A program made the position numbers and the translations under genes. A model generated the notes under the pieces. The model was given only the letters and a program-made list of their open reading frames with translations. It made no database searches and was not told the origin of the DNA. This document shows, piece by piece, positions 1 to 7,711 of a DNA stretch of 44,131 nt (the first letter of the stretch is position 1; each line of letters starts with the position of its first letter). The stretch is from Hyphomicrobiales bacterium. GTDB lineage: Bacteria; Pseudomonadota; Alphaproteobacteria; Rhizobiales; Xanthobacteraceae. The stretch covers positions 1 through 44,131 of the forward strand of contig JAKFYI010000038.1 of assembly GCA_021730985.1 (NCBI GenBank), read 5' to 3'.

Positions 1-82
1 AGAGCGCGGCGACCAGCCCGCCCGCCCCCGCCCCGATCACCAGCACGTCGGTGTCGATCAGCACGCCGTCGATGTCGGTCAT
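1..82 (-). CDS. FAD-dependent oxidoreductase, N-terminal fragment (cut by window edge)
   Basis: Only the first 27 or so residues are in the window. They begin MTDIDGVLIDTDVLVIGAGA and continue into GGLVAAL, which is a dinucleotide-binding GxGxGG Rossmann motif directly at the N-terminus, as in fumarate reductase / succinate dehydrogenase / APS reductase flavoprotein subunits. The gene starts 4 bp after the stop of the two-cluster ferredoxin gene, so the two are almost certainly co-transcribed and probably form one enzyme in which the ferredoxin passes electrons to or from the flavoprotein. The substrate cannot be told from this fragment. Confidence 0.75.
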   Translation of the reverse strand, partial: MTDIDGVLIDTDVLVIGAGAGGLVAAL

Positions 83-86
83 CAGG

Positions 87-335
87 TCACCACGGCCGCG
101 GCCGGTTCTTGACCGACGGATGCACGTCGACGATGTGCTCCGGGCAGTAGATCTCGCAACTGAAGCAGGTGATGCAGTGCTCGCGGAACTTGATCACCGG
201 CAGGAGCCTGGTCTGCATCAGACCGGCGATTTCCTGCTTCACCGCGACCGGCTCCATGTGGATCACATCGGCCGGGCAGACCACGTCACAGATGCCGCAG
301 CCGGTGCACTTGCCGATCTCGATGCTTTCGATCAT
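87..335 (-). CDS. 2x[4Fe-4S] ferredoxin subunit
   Basis: This 82-residue protein has two classical CxxCxxCxxxCP clusters, CTGCGICDVVCP near residues 9-20 and CITCFSCEIYCP near residues 54-65. It should therefore bind two [4Fe-4S] clusters and act as a cytoplasmic electron-transfer subunit. The two cluster motifs are separated by about 34 residues, longer than in simple clostridial ferredoxins and reminiscent of AprB-like or oxidoreductase-associated ferredoxin subunits. It is followed after 4 bp by the start of an FAD flavoprotein gene on the same strand, which points to a two-subunit oxidoreductase. The partner enzyme's identity lies outside the window. Confidence 0.85.
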   Translation of the reverse strand: MIESIEIGKCTGCGICDVVCPADVIHMEPVAVKQEIAGLMQTRLLPVIKFREHCITCFSCEIYCPEHIVDVHPSVKNRPRPW

Positions 336-360
336 CCCGCTTCATAGCAAAGCCCGGCCC

Positions 361-388
361 GTTCGTCCCCGCGAAGGCGAGAACCCAG
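361..388. repeat. partial copy of a dispersed palindromic repeat
   Basis: The stretch with core GTCCCCGCGAAGGCGAGAA resembles the short imperfect palindrome (tcCCCGCgaaGGCGggga type) that is scattered between genes in many alphaproteobacterial genomes. It sits between the diguanylate cyclase stop codon and the ferredoxin start. The assignment rests on resemblance to a remembered repeat type; only one copy of this exact type is evident here. Confidence 0.35.
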
Positions 389-411
389 GTCTGCGTACAG
401 GGGACGTTGGA

Positions 412-1629
412 TCAGGCGGCGGATGCGGCGGCGACGCGCGCGCCCGCGGCATCCCGGGCGCGCTCCATGATCAATTCGAGCGAAGCCACTTCGACGCGGT
501 TGCGGCCCCGCTCCTTGGCGCAATAGAGCGCCTCGTCGGCCTGTGCCAGCAGCGCCGCGACATCGAGCAGCCCGTCGTCGCAGATCGCAACGCCGATGCT
601 GACCGTGCCGCCGATCAGGTGGCCGTCCACTGCGGCTGCGGCTTCGGCGTAGGCCGCGCGGATGCGGTCGGCCGCGGCAAACGCGTCCTCACGGCTGACA
701 TCGTTGAGTACCACGGCGAACTCCTCGCCGCCGAGGCGTCCGACCAGATCGCCGGGACCAAGCGCCTCGCTGGCCGACATGGCGAACACCTGAAGCACAT
801 GATCGCCGACCGCGTGACCGAACCGGTCGTTGATCGACTTGAAATGATCGAGATCGGCAAGCAGCACCGCCACCGGCTGCGGCTCGACGGCCTGCCGCCT
901 GGCGAGCACCGCGGCATTCTCCAGGAAGGCGCGGCGGTTCGGAATTCCGGTAAGCGGATCGACCAGCGCCGCGGTCTTGTGGCGAAGTTCGGTGCGCTCC
1001 TTGGCCATGGCCAATAGGATGAAGGCGATGGCGATGGTGAACAGCAACGCCTCGAACGAGAGCACCGAGAGCCACACGCTGTCGAACACCTGATTGGTCG
1101 GCGACCACGGCAGCGCCAGCGACAGCGGCGTGCGCAGCAGGAACAGCGCGCCGTGCGCGAACAGCATGAAGATCGCGGGCCAGCGCGACACCAGAGGCTC
1201 GCTGCGGCCGCGCCAGAATTCGTAGGCCGTGGCCCAGGTGTATGCGGTGATCAGGCCGGAGGAGAGCAGGATGCGCGCGTCGAGCGACTCCTGGAACAGC
1301 GGCATCCGGCAGGCGAACAGCCAGACGATGGCGCCGCCGAACAGATAGACCGGCTGGATGCTGCGGCCGTCGAACACCCGCGCGCCGGTCCACATGACGG
1401 CGAACGCGGTGAACAAGATGCCATTGGCAAGATCGATCGAGATCGCATCCGGTACCGAGCCGTACATGCCGAACAGCATGACGGACGCCGCCCGCAGCAG
1501 GTGCGCGCTGCCCCACCACGCCACCGCGTGGATGCTCGCGTTCTGAATCCACGCGAACAGCAGCAACAGTCCCAGCATCGCCTCGACATAGATCGTGACG
1601 AGGAACAGCGTATTGACGTCGAGAGCCAT
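412..1629 (-). CDS. membrane-bound diguanylate cyclase (GGDEF domain)
   Basis: The 405-residue protein has an N-terminal half of about six to seven hydrophobic segments (roughly residues 7-27, 37-55, 67-85, 93-107, 118-138, 152-168, 186-208). A short linker leads to a GGDEF domain from about residue 222 (DPLTGIPNRR) onward. The active-site signature is GGEEF at 300-304 and the metal-binding LADLDHF is at about 257-263, so it should make c-di-GMP from two GTP at the inner membrane. The product-inhibition I-site normally reads RxxD just before the signature. Here the corresponding residues are GPGD (291-294), so the Arg is missing and feedback inhibition is probably weak or absent. It stands alone, divergent from the cysteine-synthase-like gene. 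Confidence 0.9.
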   Translation of the reverse strand: MALDVNTLFLVTIYVEAMLGLLLLFAWIQNASIHAVAWWGSAHLLRAASVMLFGMYGSVPDAISIDLANGILFTAFAVMWTGARVFDGRSIQPVYLFGGAIVWLFACRMPLFQESLDARILLSSGLITAYTWATAYEFWRGRSEPLVSRWPAIFMLFAHGALFLLRTPLSLALPWSPTNQVFDSVWLSVLSFEALLFTIAIAFILLAMAKERTELRHKTAALVDPLTGIPNRRAFLENAAVLARRQAVEPQPVAVLLADLDHFKSINDRFGHAVGDHVLQVFAMSASEALGPGDLVGRLGGEEFAVVLNDVSREDAFAAADRIRAAYAEAAAAVDGHLIGGTVSIGVAICDDGLLDVAALLAQADEALYCAKERGRNRVEVASLELIMERARDAAGARVAAASAA

Positions 1630-1864
1630 CGTTGGCCTTCCGCGAAAGCGGCCGGTTCAGGAAATGCCCGTCCCAATGGCCGAAACTGCATTAATGTTGG
1701 AAAAGAATGGGTGAATCGGCACGGGCGCCGGGGGCCAATTGCCGCCATATGGTTTCGGCAACCTTTCCGTCGCGCCGCCAAACCAAACCGCACCCTTCGG
1801 CCGTGCGTCTTGTGGCGGCAATGGCGGTCCTCTAGGTTTCCGGCCGCAACAACTGGTGTGCCAA

Positions 1865-2905
1865 ATGCAGACACGCGACGGTGTCATCGACGCCATCGGC
1901 CATACGCCGCTGATCAAGCTGCGGCGGGCGTCCGAAGCCACCGGCTGCCTGATCCTGGGCAAGGCCGAGTTCATGAACCCGGGCGGCTCGGTGAAGGACC
2001 GCCCGGCCCGCCAGATGATCCTGGAGGCCGAGCAGCGCGGCGAGCTCAAGCCCGGCGGACTGGTGGTCGAAGGCACCGCGGGCAACACCGGCATCGGGCT
2101 GGCGCTGGTCGCCGGCGCGCGCGGCTATCGCACGCTGATCGTGATCCCCGACACGCAGAGCCAGGAAAAGAAGGACATGCTGCGGCTGTGCGGGGCCGAG
2201 CTGATCGAAGTGCCCGCCCTGCCATACAGCAACCCCAACAACTACCAGCACGTCACCCGGCGTCTCGCCGACGACCTGCGCAAGACCGAGAAGAACGGCG
2301 TGCTGTTCGCCGATCAGTGGAACAACCTCGACAACCGCAAGGCGCACTATCTCTCGACCGGCCCGGAAATCTGGCAGCAGACCGGCGGCAAGGTCAATGG
2401 CTTCATCTGCTCGGTTGGCACCGGCGGCACGCTGACGGGCACAGGCCAGTATCTGCGTGAAATGAAGAAGGACATCGTGATCGGTTGCGCCGATCCGCGC
2501 GGCGCCGCGATGTACTCGCTGTTCTCGACCGGCGAGGCGAAGGCCTCCGAGGGCGGCTCGATCACCGAAGGCATCGGGCTCGGCCGCGTGACGCCCGTGA
2601 TCGACGGCTTCAAGGTGGAGAAGCCCTACCTCATTCCCGACGAAGAAGCCGTGCCGGTGATTTTCGATCTGCTGGAGCACGAGGGCCTCTGCCTTGGCGG
2701 CTCGTCGGGCGTCAACGTGGCGGGCGCAATCCGGCTCGCCAAGGATCTGGGGCCGGGCCACACCATCGTCACCGTGCTGTGCGATTCCGGCACGCGCTAC
2801 CAGTCCAAGCTGTTCAATCCGCAATTCCTGCGCTCGAAGAAGCTCCCGGTGCCGGCTTGGCTGGAGCGCAAGCCCGACGTGACGATCCCGTTCGCGAAGG
2901 CTTAA
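1865..2905 (+). CDS. cysteine synthase-like PLP-dependent enzyme
   Basis: This 346-residue fold-type II PLP enzyme of the CysK/CBS family has the lysine motif NPGGSVKDRPA (PLP lysine K44), the substrate loop TAGNTGIG at 71-78 and a glycine-rich phosphate-binding GTGGTLTGTG. Family knowledge predicts beta-replacement of O-acetylserine or serine with sulfide or another thiol. The loop reads TAGNTG rather than the usual TSGNTG of CysK, and the C-terminus is longer, so this is a divergent subfamily often labelled cysteine synthase A in alphaproteobacteria. The start at MQTRDGV was chosen because the family N-terminus begins there; an upstream in-frame ATG at 1739 would add 42 non-conserved residues. 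AlaX follows after 6 bp, then a sulfurtransferase, suggesting one transcript. Confidence 0.88.
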   Translation: MQTRDGVIDAIGHTPLIKLRRASEATGCLILGKAEFMNPGGSVKDRPARQMILEAEQRGELKPGGLVVEGTAGNTGIGLALVAGARGYRTLIVIPDTQSQEKKDMLRLCGAELIEVPALPYSNPNNYQHVTRRLADDLRKTEKNGVLFADQWNNLDNRKAHYLSTGPEIWQQTGGKVNGFICSVGTGGTLTGTGQYLREMKKDIVIGCADPRGAAMYSLFSTGEAKASEGGSITEGIGLGRVTPVIDGFKVEKPYLIPDEEAVPVIFDLLEHEGLCLGGSSGVNVAGAIRLAKDLGPGHTIVTVLCDSGTRYQSKLFNPQFLRSKKLPVPAWLERKPDVTIPFAKA

Positions 2906-2911
2906 GCCGCC

Positions 2912-3628
2912 ATGCCGACCGATTGCCTGTTCCGCGAGGATTCCTACCTCAAGGATTGCGAGGCAACGGTGGTTGCGGTGACGCCCGAGGGCGGCATCGT
3001 GCTCGACCGCACCGTTCTGTACGCCGTATCCGGCGGGCAGCCTGCCGATCGCGGCACGCTGGTTTCGCCATCGGGCGAGAGCATCCCGCTCGCCAACGTG
3101 GTGTTCACCGATCCCGGCAAGACACAGATCGCGCATGTCCCCTCGCCCGGCGCCGTTCCGCTCAAGGCCGGCGACAAGGTCCAGGCCGTGCTCGACTGGC
3201 CGGTGCGCTATGCGCGCATGCGGATGCACACCGCGCTGCATCTGCTCTCCGCCGTGCTGCCCTATCCGGTGACCGGCGGCTCGGTCGGCGAAACCGAGAG
3301 CCGGCTCGACTTCGACATTCCCGACGCAGGCCTCGACAAGGACTCCATCACCGAAAGGCTCGCCGAGATGATCGCGGCCGGCGCCCCGGTCACGAGCCGC
3401 TGGATCGCGGACGCCGAGCTCGAAGCCAATCCGGGACTGGTCAAGACCATGGCGGTGAAGCCGCCGATAGGCACCGGCCGGGTGCGGCTGATCGAGATCG
3501 CGGGCTACGATCTGCAACCCTGCGGCGGCACTCATGTGCGTTCCACGGCCGAAATCGGCCCGGTTCGCGTGACGCAGGTCGAGAAAAAAGGGAAATTGAA
3601 CCGGCGCGTGCGTTTGGCGTTGGTATAG
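2912..3628 (+). CDS. alanyl-tRNA editing protein, AlaX family
   Basis: This 238-residue stand-alone version of the AlaRS editing domain hydrolyses mischarged Ser-tRNA(Ala) or Gly-tRNA(Ala) in the cytoplasm. The four zinc ligands are visible: HTALH (H106 and H110) and CGGTH (C204 and H208). The YAVSGGQPADRGT segment near residues 37-49 is the conserved glycine-rich entry to the domain, and the length fits an AlaX-M/L type. It lies 6 bp after the cysteine-synthase-like gene and 17 bp before the sulfurtransferase gene, so it is probably translated from the same mRNA. A functional link with serine or cysteine handling is possible but is only inferred from position. Confidence 0.88.
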   Translation: MPTDCLFREDSYLKDCEATVVAVTPEGGIVLDRTVLYAVSGGQPADRGTLVSPSGESIPLANVVFTDPGKTQIAHVPSPGAVPLKAGDKVQAVLDWPVRYARMRMHTALHLLSAVLPYPVTGGSVGETESRLDFDIPDAGLDKDSITERLAEMIAAGAPVTSRWIADAELEANPGLVKTMAVKPPIGTGRVRLIEIAGYDLQPCGGTHVRSTAEIGPVRVTQVEKKGKLNRRVRLALV

Positions 3629-3645
3629 GAAGGAATTTTAGCACC

Positions 3646-4503
3646 ATGACCGACACTCGCCCCCCCGCCAGCAAGAATCTCGTGACCACCGAATGGCTCG
3701 CCGAACGGCTCGGCAAGCCCGGCGTTTCGATCGTCGATGGCTCGTTCTACCTGCCGGCGCTCAAGCGCGACGCCAAAGCGGAGTATCTCGCCGCCCACAT
3801 TCCGGGCGCGGTGTTCTTCGACATCGATGCGGTGGCCGACCATTCCACCGAGCTGCCGCACATGCTGCCCGGCGCGACCATGTTCGCGGACGCAGCCGGC
3901 AAGCTCGGCATCGCCACCGGCGACACCATCGTGGTCTACGACGGCGCGGGCCTGGGCGGCGCGCCGCGGGTGTGGTGGACGTTCCGCATCTTCGGCGCCA
4001 AGAACGTGTTCATCCTCGACGGCGGCCTGCCGAAGTGGAAGGCCGAGAGCCGTCCGGTCGAATCCGGCGAGGCGAGGCCCGCGGCAAAGACGTTTGAAGC
4101 TGCGCTCGACACCACCAAGGTTGCCAACTCCGACGACATCTCGCTCGCGCTGATGAACAAGTCGGAGCAGGTGGTGGACGCACGACCAGCGGACCGCTTT
4201 CGCGGCGAAGCGCCGGAGCCGCGCCCCGGCGTGCGGTCCGGACACATGCCGGGCGCGCTCAACGTGCCGGTCACCGGGCTGATCGAGAACGGCCGGCTGA
4301 TCGCGCCGGAGAAGATCGTGGAAAAATTCAAGGCGGGCGGCGTCGATCTCGACAGGCCCACCATCACCAGTTGCGGCTCGGGCGTCACCGCGGCGACGCT
4401 GTGGTTCGCGCTCGACGCGATCGGCAAGGCGCCGAAGCAGCTCTACGACGGCTCCTGGACCGAGTGGGGCGGCCGCCCCGACCTGCCGGTGGAACGCGGC
4501 TAG
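3646..4503 (+). CDS. sseA: 3-mercaptopyruvate / thiosulfate sulfurtransferase
   Basis: This 285-residue two-domain rhodanese has an N-terminal inactive domain at about 10-140 and a C-terminal catalytic domain at about 165-283. The catalytic loop CGSGVTA (C243) matches the CG(S/T)GV(T/S)A form of mercaptopyruvate sulfurtransferases rather than the CRxGx(R/T) loop of thiosulfate sulfurtransferases. The expected reaction is transfer of sulfur from 3-mercaptopyruvate to thiols or cyanide, producing persulfides. The start MTDTRPP was chosen because the reading frame extends far upstream only across AlaX, and an A/G-rich AGGAA sits about ten bases before the ATG. It belongs with the cysteine-synthase-like gene and is convergent with a Bug protein gene 5 bp away. 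Confidence 0.9.
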   Translation: MTDTRPPASKNLVTTEWLAERLGKPGVSIVDGSFYLPALKRDAKAEYLAAHIPGAVFFDIDAVADHSTELPHMLPGATMFADAAGKLGIATGDTIVVYDGAGLGGAPRVWWTFRIFGAKNVFILDGGLPKWKAESRPVESGEARPAAKTFEAALDTTKVANSDDISLALMNKSEQVVDARPADRFRGEAPEPRPGVRSGHMPGALNVPVTGLIENGRLIAPEKIVEKFKAGGVDLDRPTITSCGSGVTAATLWFALDAIGKAPKQLYDGSWTEWGGRPDLPVERG

Positions 4504-4508
4504 CCGCC

Positions 4509-5525
4509 CTATTTCGCAGCCGCCGACACCTGCTTCACGATCGGCCGCCAGGCGTCCATCTCGTCACGGATGAACTTGCCGGTCTCCGCGGGCGACAGGT
4601 CGCGGACATACGTCGCCAGCGTTTCGAACCGTGAGCGCACCTCGGGCTGCGCCAGCACCGAGCGCAGATCGGCGTTGATCTTGCGCACCACGTCGTCCGG
4701 CAGGCCCGTTGGGGCCAGCAGAGCGAACCAGCCGCGCGAGTCGAAGCCGGGCAGCGTCTCGGCCACCGTCGGCAGGTTCGGATAGTTCGGCAGCCGCGAC
4801 GGCGAGGTCACCGCGAGCGGCTTGACCGAATTCGACGCCATCGCGCCGGTGAACGCGGCGAGCCCCTCCACCATCATGGACAAGCGGCCGCCCATCACAT
4901 CCTGCAGGCCCTGCGGCGCGCCGGGATACGGCACGAAGGTCAGTTCGAGCTTGGCGGCGTTGCGGAACATCTCGCCGGTCATGTTCGGCAGCGAGCCGCG
5001 GAAATTCGCCGCGTAGGTGAGTTCGCCGGGCTTCTTTTTCGCCAGCGCGATCAGATCCGGCAGCGTACTGGCGCCGAGATCGTTGCCGGCCACGATCAGG
5101 AACGGCTGCTCGCCGACCAGGCCGATCGGGATGAGATCCTTGGCGATGTCGAGCGGCAATTTCGGATTGGTCTCTGGCAGCACGACGAGCGATGACGACG
5201 ACGGCAGGTAGAGCGTGTGGTTGTCGCGCTCGGCTGCGGCCAGCGCTTGCATCGCGATCAGCCCGCCGGCGCCGGCACGGTTGATGATGAGGACCTGCTG
5301 GCCCCAGAGTTGCGACAGCCGGTCGGTGACGATGCGGGCGATCACGTCGGGGGCGCTGCCGGCGGCGGTCGCCATGATCACCTTGACCGGCCGGTTCGGC
5401 CAAGTCTGTGAGGATGCCTGCGAGGGTGTCTGCGCATCCGCTGCCGTGCCGGCCCATACAAATGCCAATGCGAACGCCAGCAGGCCGAACGTCAGGCGCC
5501 ACAGAGCGCGGCTTTTCCCCAGCAT
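4509..5525 (-). CDS. Bug/TctC-family periplasmic solute-binding protein
   Basis: This 338-residue protein has a signal peptide (hydrophobic stretch at about 10-25, cleavage likely after AADAQ near 32) and the Bug-family hallmarks WPNRPVKVIMATAAGSAPDV and the later INRAGAGGLIAMQALA. Members bind carboxylates, nicotinate, amino acids or similar ligands in the periplasm. Some feed TctAB-type transporters and many are orphan sensors or binders. No TctA or TctB membrane gene is in this window, so it is an orphan here. It is divergent from the persulfide dioxygenase gene, sharing an 85-bp upstream region, and convergent with sseA. Confidence 0.88.
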   Translation of the reverse strand: MLGKSRALWRLTFGLLAFALAFVWAGTAADAQTPSQASSQTWPNRPVKVIMATAAGSAPDVIARIVTDRLSQLWGQQVLIINRAGAGGLIAMQALAAAERDNHTLYLPSSSSLVVLPETNPKLPLDIAKDLIPIGLVGEQPFLIVAGNDLGASTLPDLIALAKKKPGELTYAANFRGSLPNMTGEMFRNAAKLELTFVPYPGAPQGLQDVMGGRLSMMVEGLAAFTGAMASNSVKPLAVTSPSRLPNYPNLPTVAETLPGFDSRGWFALLAPTGLPDDVVRKINADLRSVLAQPEVRSRFETLATYVRDLSPAETGKFIRDEMDAWRPIVKQVSAAAK

Positions 5526-5610
5526 CTTATCCTCCCGGAACGGCTTTTGCAGTCACGACATTCTAGCAGGCTGTGCTAAAATGGCAGGCCCTTCCACGCG
5601 GGAGCGAACC

Positions 5611-6648
5611 ATGATCTTCCGCCAGCTGTTCGACAGCGTATCCGGCACCTACTCCTACCTGCTGGCCAGCCGCCGCGGCGGCGAAGCCATGATCATCGAT
5701 CCGGTTCTGGAGAAGGTGAACCGCTATCTCGGACTGATCAAGGAGCTCGATCTCAAGCTGGTCAAGGCGGTGGACACCCATATGCACGCCGACCACATCA
5801 CAGGCTTGGGCGCCCTGCGCGACAAGACGCACTGCATCACCGTGATGGGCGAGCAGACCAAGGCGGACGTGGTTTCGATGCGGCTGGCCGACGGAGACAA
5901 GCTCACCATCGAGGGGCTCGCGCTCGATGTAATCTACACGCCCGGCCACACCGACGATTCCTACAGCTTCATCCTGCCAGACCGGGTGTTCACCGGCGAC
6001 ACGCTGCTGATCCGCGGCACCGGCCGCACCGATTTCCAGAACGGCGATCCGCGCGCGCAATATGAATCGATTTTCGGCCGGCTGCTCAAGCTGCCCGAGA
6101 CGACTCTGGTTTACCCGGCGCACGACTACAAGGGCGACACTTGCTCCACCATCGGCGAGGAGAAGGCGTTCAATCCCCGCCTCCAGGTCAAGTCAGTGGA
6201 CGAGTACATCGCGCTGATGAACGGCCTCAACCTGCCCAACCCGAAGATGATGGACGTGGCGATCCCGGCCAACATGCGGGTCGGCTACATGCAGGAGCAG
6301 ATCGCCAATCGCGGCTGGTCGGTGAGCGCGGAGCAGGCGCTACACCTCGCCGGACAGCCGGATATTGCGCTGATCGACCTGCGCGAGCGCACCGAGCGCG
6401 AACGCCACGGCATCATCCCCGGTTCGCTGCATGTGCCCTATCCGAGCCTGCAGGAAAACATCAGCGCGGGCGGCATGCTGCACGAGCTCGCCAAATCGAC
6501 CTCCAAGCGCATCCTGTTCTACTGCGCGTTCGGCGAACGGTCGGCGATGGCGGTGCAAGCGGCGCAGGATGCAGGGATTGCCTCGGCCTGCCACATCCAC
6601 GGCGGCATGGGCGCGTGGAAACAGGTCAGCGGGCCGCTCAGTCATTGA
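5611..6648 (+). CDS. persulfide dioxygenase (ETHE1-like)-rhodanese fusion
   Basis: The 345-residue protein begins with a metallo-beta-lactamase domain (about 1-220) with the HxHxDH motif HMHADH at 57-62 and further ligands H113, D130 and H171, as in ETHE1-type persulfide dioxygenases. Residues about 235-342 form a rhodanese domain whose loop CAFGERSA carries the catalytic C305. Family knowledge: the dioxygenase oxidises glutathione persulfide to sulfite, and the fused rhodanese exchanges sulfane sulfur between persulfide, sulfite and thiosulfate. The start at 5611 is preferred over 5581 because GGAG lies 6 bases upstream and the family begins MIFRQLFD. With the nearby sulfurtransferase it would form a sulfide-detoxifying or persulfide-handling set. 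Confidence 0.92.
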   Translation: MIFRQLFDSVSGTYSYLLASRRGGEAMIIDPVLEKVNRYLGLIKELDLKLVKAVDTHMHADHITGLGALRDKTHCITVMGEQTKADVVSMRLADGDKLTIEGLALDVIYTPGHTDDSYSFILPDRVFTGDTLLIRGTGRTDFQNGDPRAQYESIFGRLLKLPETTLVYPAHDYKGDTCSTIGEEKAFNPRLQVKSVDEYIALMNGLNLPNPKMMDVAIPANMRVGYMQEQIANRGWSVSAEQALHLAGQPDIALIDLRERTERERHGIIPGSLHVPYPSLQENISAGGMLHELAKSTSKRILFYCAFGERSAMAVQAAQDAGIASACHIHGGMGAWKQVSGPLSH

Positions 6649-6705
6649 ACGTACTTCAGTGGAACAGTCGTCCTCTGGGCTGTCGGCCATTGAACGATTC
6701 ATCTT

Positions 6706-6725
6706 CGTCCCGCGAACGCAGGACG
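6706..6725. other. short hairpin between convergent genes
   Basis: CGTCC and GGACG arms flank an inner GCG/CGC pair with one mismatch, so about eight base pairs can form. It sits in the 105-bp gap between the convergent ends of the persulfide dioxygenase and a Bug protein gene, where a bidirectional transcription stop would be useful. There is no clear U-run, so the terminator role is uncertain. Confidence 0.25.
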
Positions 6726-6753
6726 GCCCTTCCCGATCGATAGAGATCGTCCG

Positions 6754-7701
6754 CTACTTCCCGCCCAAACCTGCGCCCTTGATCGCGTCGGCGCTGGCGG
6801 TTGAGTCCTGCTCGAACATCTTGCGGAACGCTGCCCCAGGCAGATAGCGGGGCTCGGCGCCGAGCCGCTCCACAATCGCCTTGTACTCAGGGGCCGCAGT
6901 TGCTGTCGCGCACGCCTTCTCCAGCACGTTCACCGCCGCGTCGGGCGTCTTGGCCGGCACGATCAGGCCACCGGCAGAGAAGCCCTGCGCCGGAAAGCCG
7001 AGCTCCTTCATGGTCGGCACGTCGGGCAGCGACGGAAGCCGCGTGTCGGTGAGCGTGGCAAGGATCGGCAGATCGCTGGCCTTGGCGACCGGAGGGCTCT
7101 CGGTGATCGCCATGATGGTGCCGCCGAGCAACGCGTGCGCCATCGGCCCCGCCCCCTGGAACGGCACGCCGAGGCCGTCGGCGCCGACCGCCTTGAGAGC
7201 CGCCAGCATCACGAGGTGCGGCTGGCTGGCGACGCCCGGATGGCCATAGACCAGGTTCTCGGGCTTGGCCTTTGCGAAGGCGACGAACTCCCGGAAGGTC
7301 TTGAACGGCGCCTTCGGCCCCGCGATCAGAACATAGGGCGTGTAGTAGCTGAGGCAGACATAGCGGAACGTTTCCATTCCGTAACGCGGCTGCGCGCTCA
7401 TGTGCGGCTGCGCGGTGATCGGATTGTTCGGCGTCATTGCGATCGTGTAGCCGTCCGGTTCGGCTCGCACGAGATCGAGGATTCCAATGGTGCCGGCAGC
7501 CCCTCCCTTGTTGCTGATGATGACCGGCTGGTTGAGCGCCTTCGCCAGTTCGGTCTGCAACGCCCGCGCCATCAGGTCGGTGTTTCCGCCCGGCGGAAAC
7601 GGCACGACCATGGTGATGGTACGCGATGGGTAGGTTTGCGCGGCCGCCGGAGATGGAATCGCAACAACAACGGCGGCGATGAAAGTAGCGAAACAGCGCA
7701 T
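6754..7701 (-). CDS. Bug/TctC-family periplasmic solute-binding protein
   Basis: The 315-residue protein starts with a signal peptide (MRCFATFIAAVVVAIPSP, cleavage likely after AAA near residue 21). Then come the Bug motifs YPSRTITMVVPFPPGGNTD and later ISNKGGAAGTIG. The ligand is unknown; the family binds mainly carboxylates and related small molecules. It lies 10 bp downstream of the AapP ATPase gene on the same strand and is probably read through from the aap operon, which would be unusual because Aap has its own binding protein, AapJ. The sequence is clearly different from the other Bug proteins in the window, so these are not recent local duplicates. Confidence 0.88.
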   Translation of the reverse strand: MRCFATFIAAVVVAIPSPAAAQTYPSRTITMVVPFPPGGNTDLMARALQTELAKALNQPVIISNKGGAAGTIGILDLVRAEPDGYTIAMTPNNPITAQPHMSAQPRYGMETFRYVCLSYYTPYVLIAGPKAPFKTFREFVAFAKAKPENLVYGHPGVASQPHLVMLAALKAVGADGLGVPFQGAGPMAHALLGGTIMAITESPPVAKASDLPILATLTDTRLPSLPDVPTMKELGFPAQGFSAGGLIVPAKTPDAAVNVLEKACATATAAPEYKAIVERLGAEPRYLPGAAFRKMFEQDSTASADAIKGAGLGGK

Positions 7702-7711
7702 TTTGCTCCCC

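Noticed and set aside
4495..4506. Palindrome GCGGCTAGCCGC at the sseA stop codon
   Set aside because: Loop is too short for a hairpin and no U-run follows, so it is not supported as a terminator.
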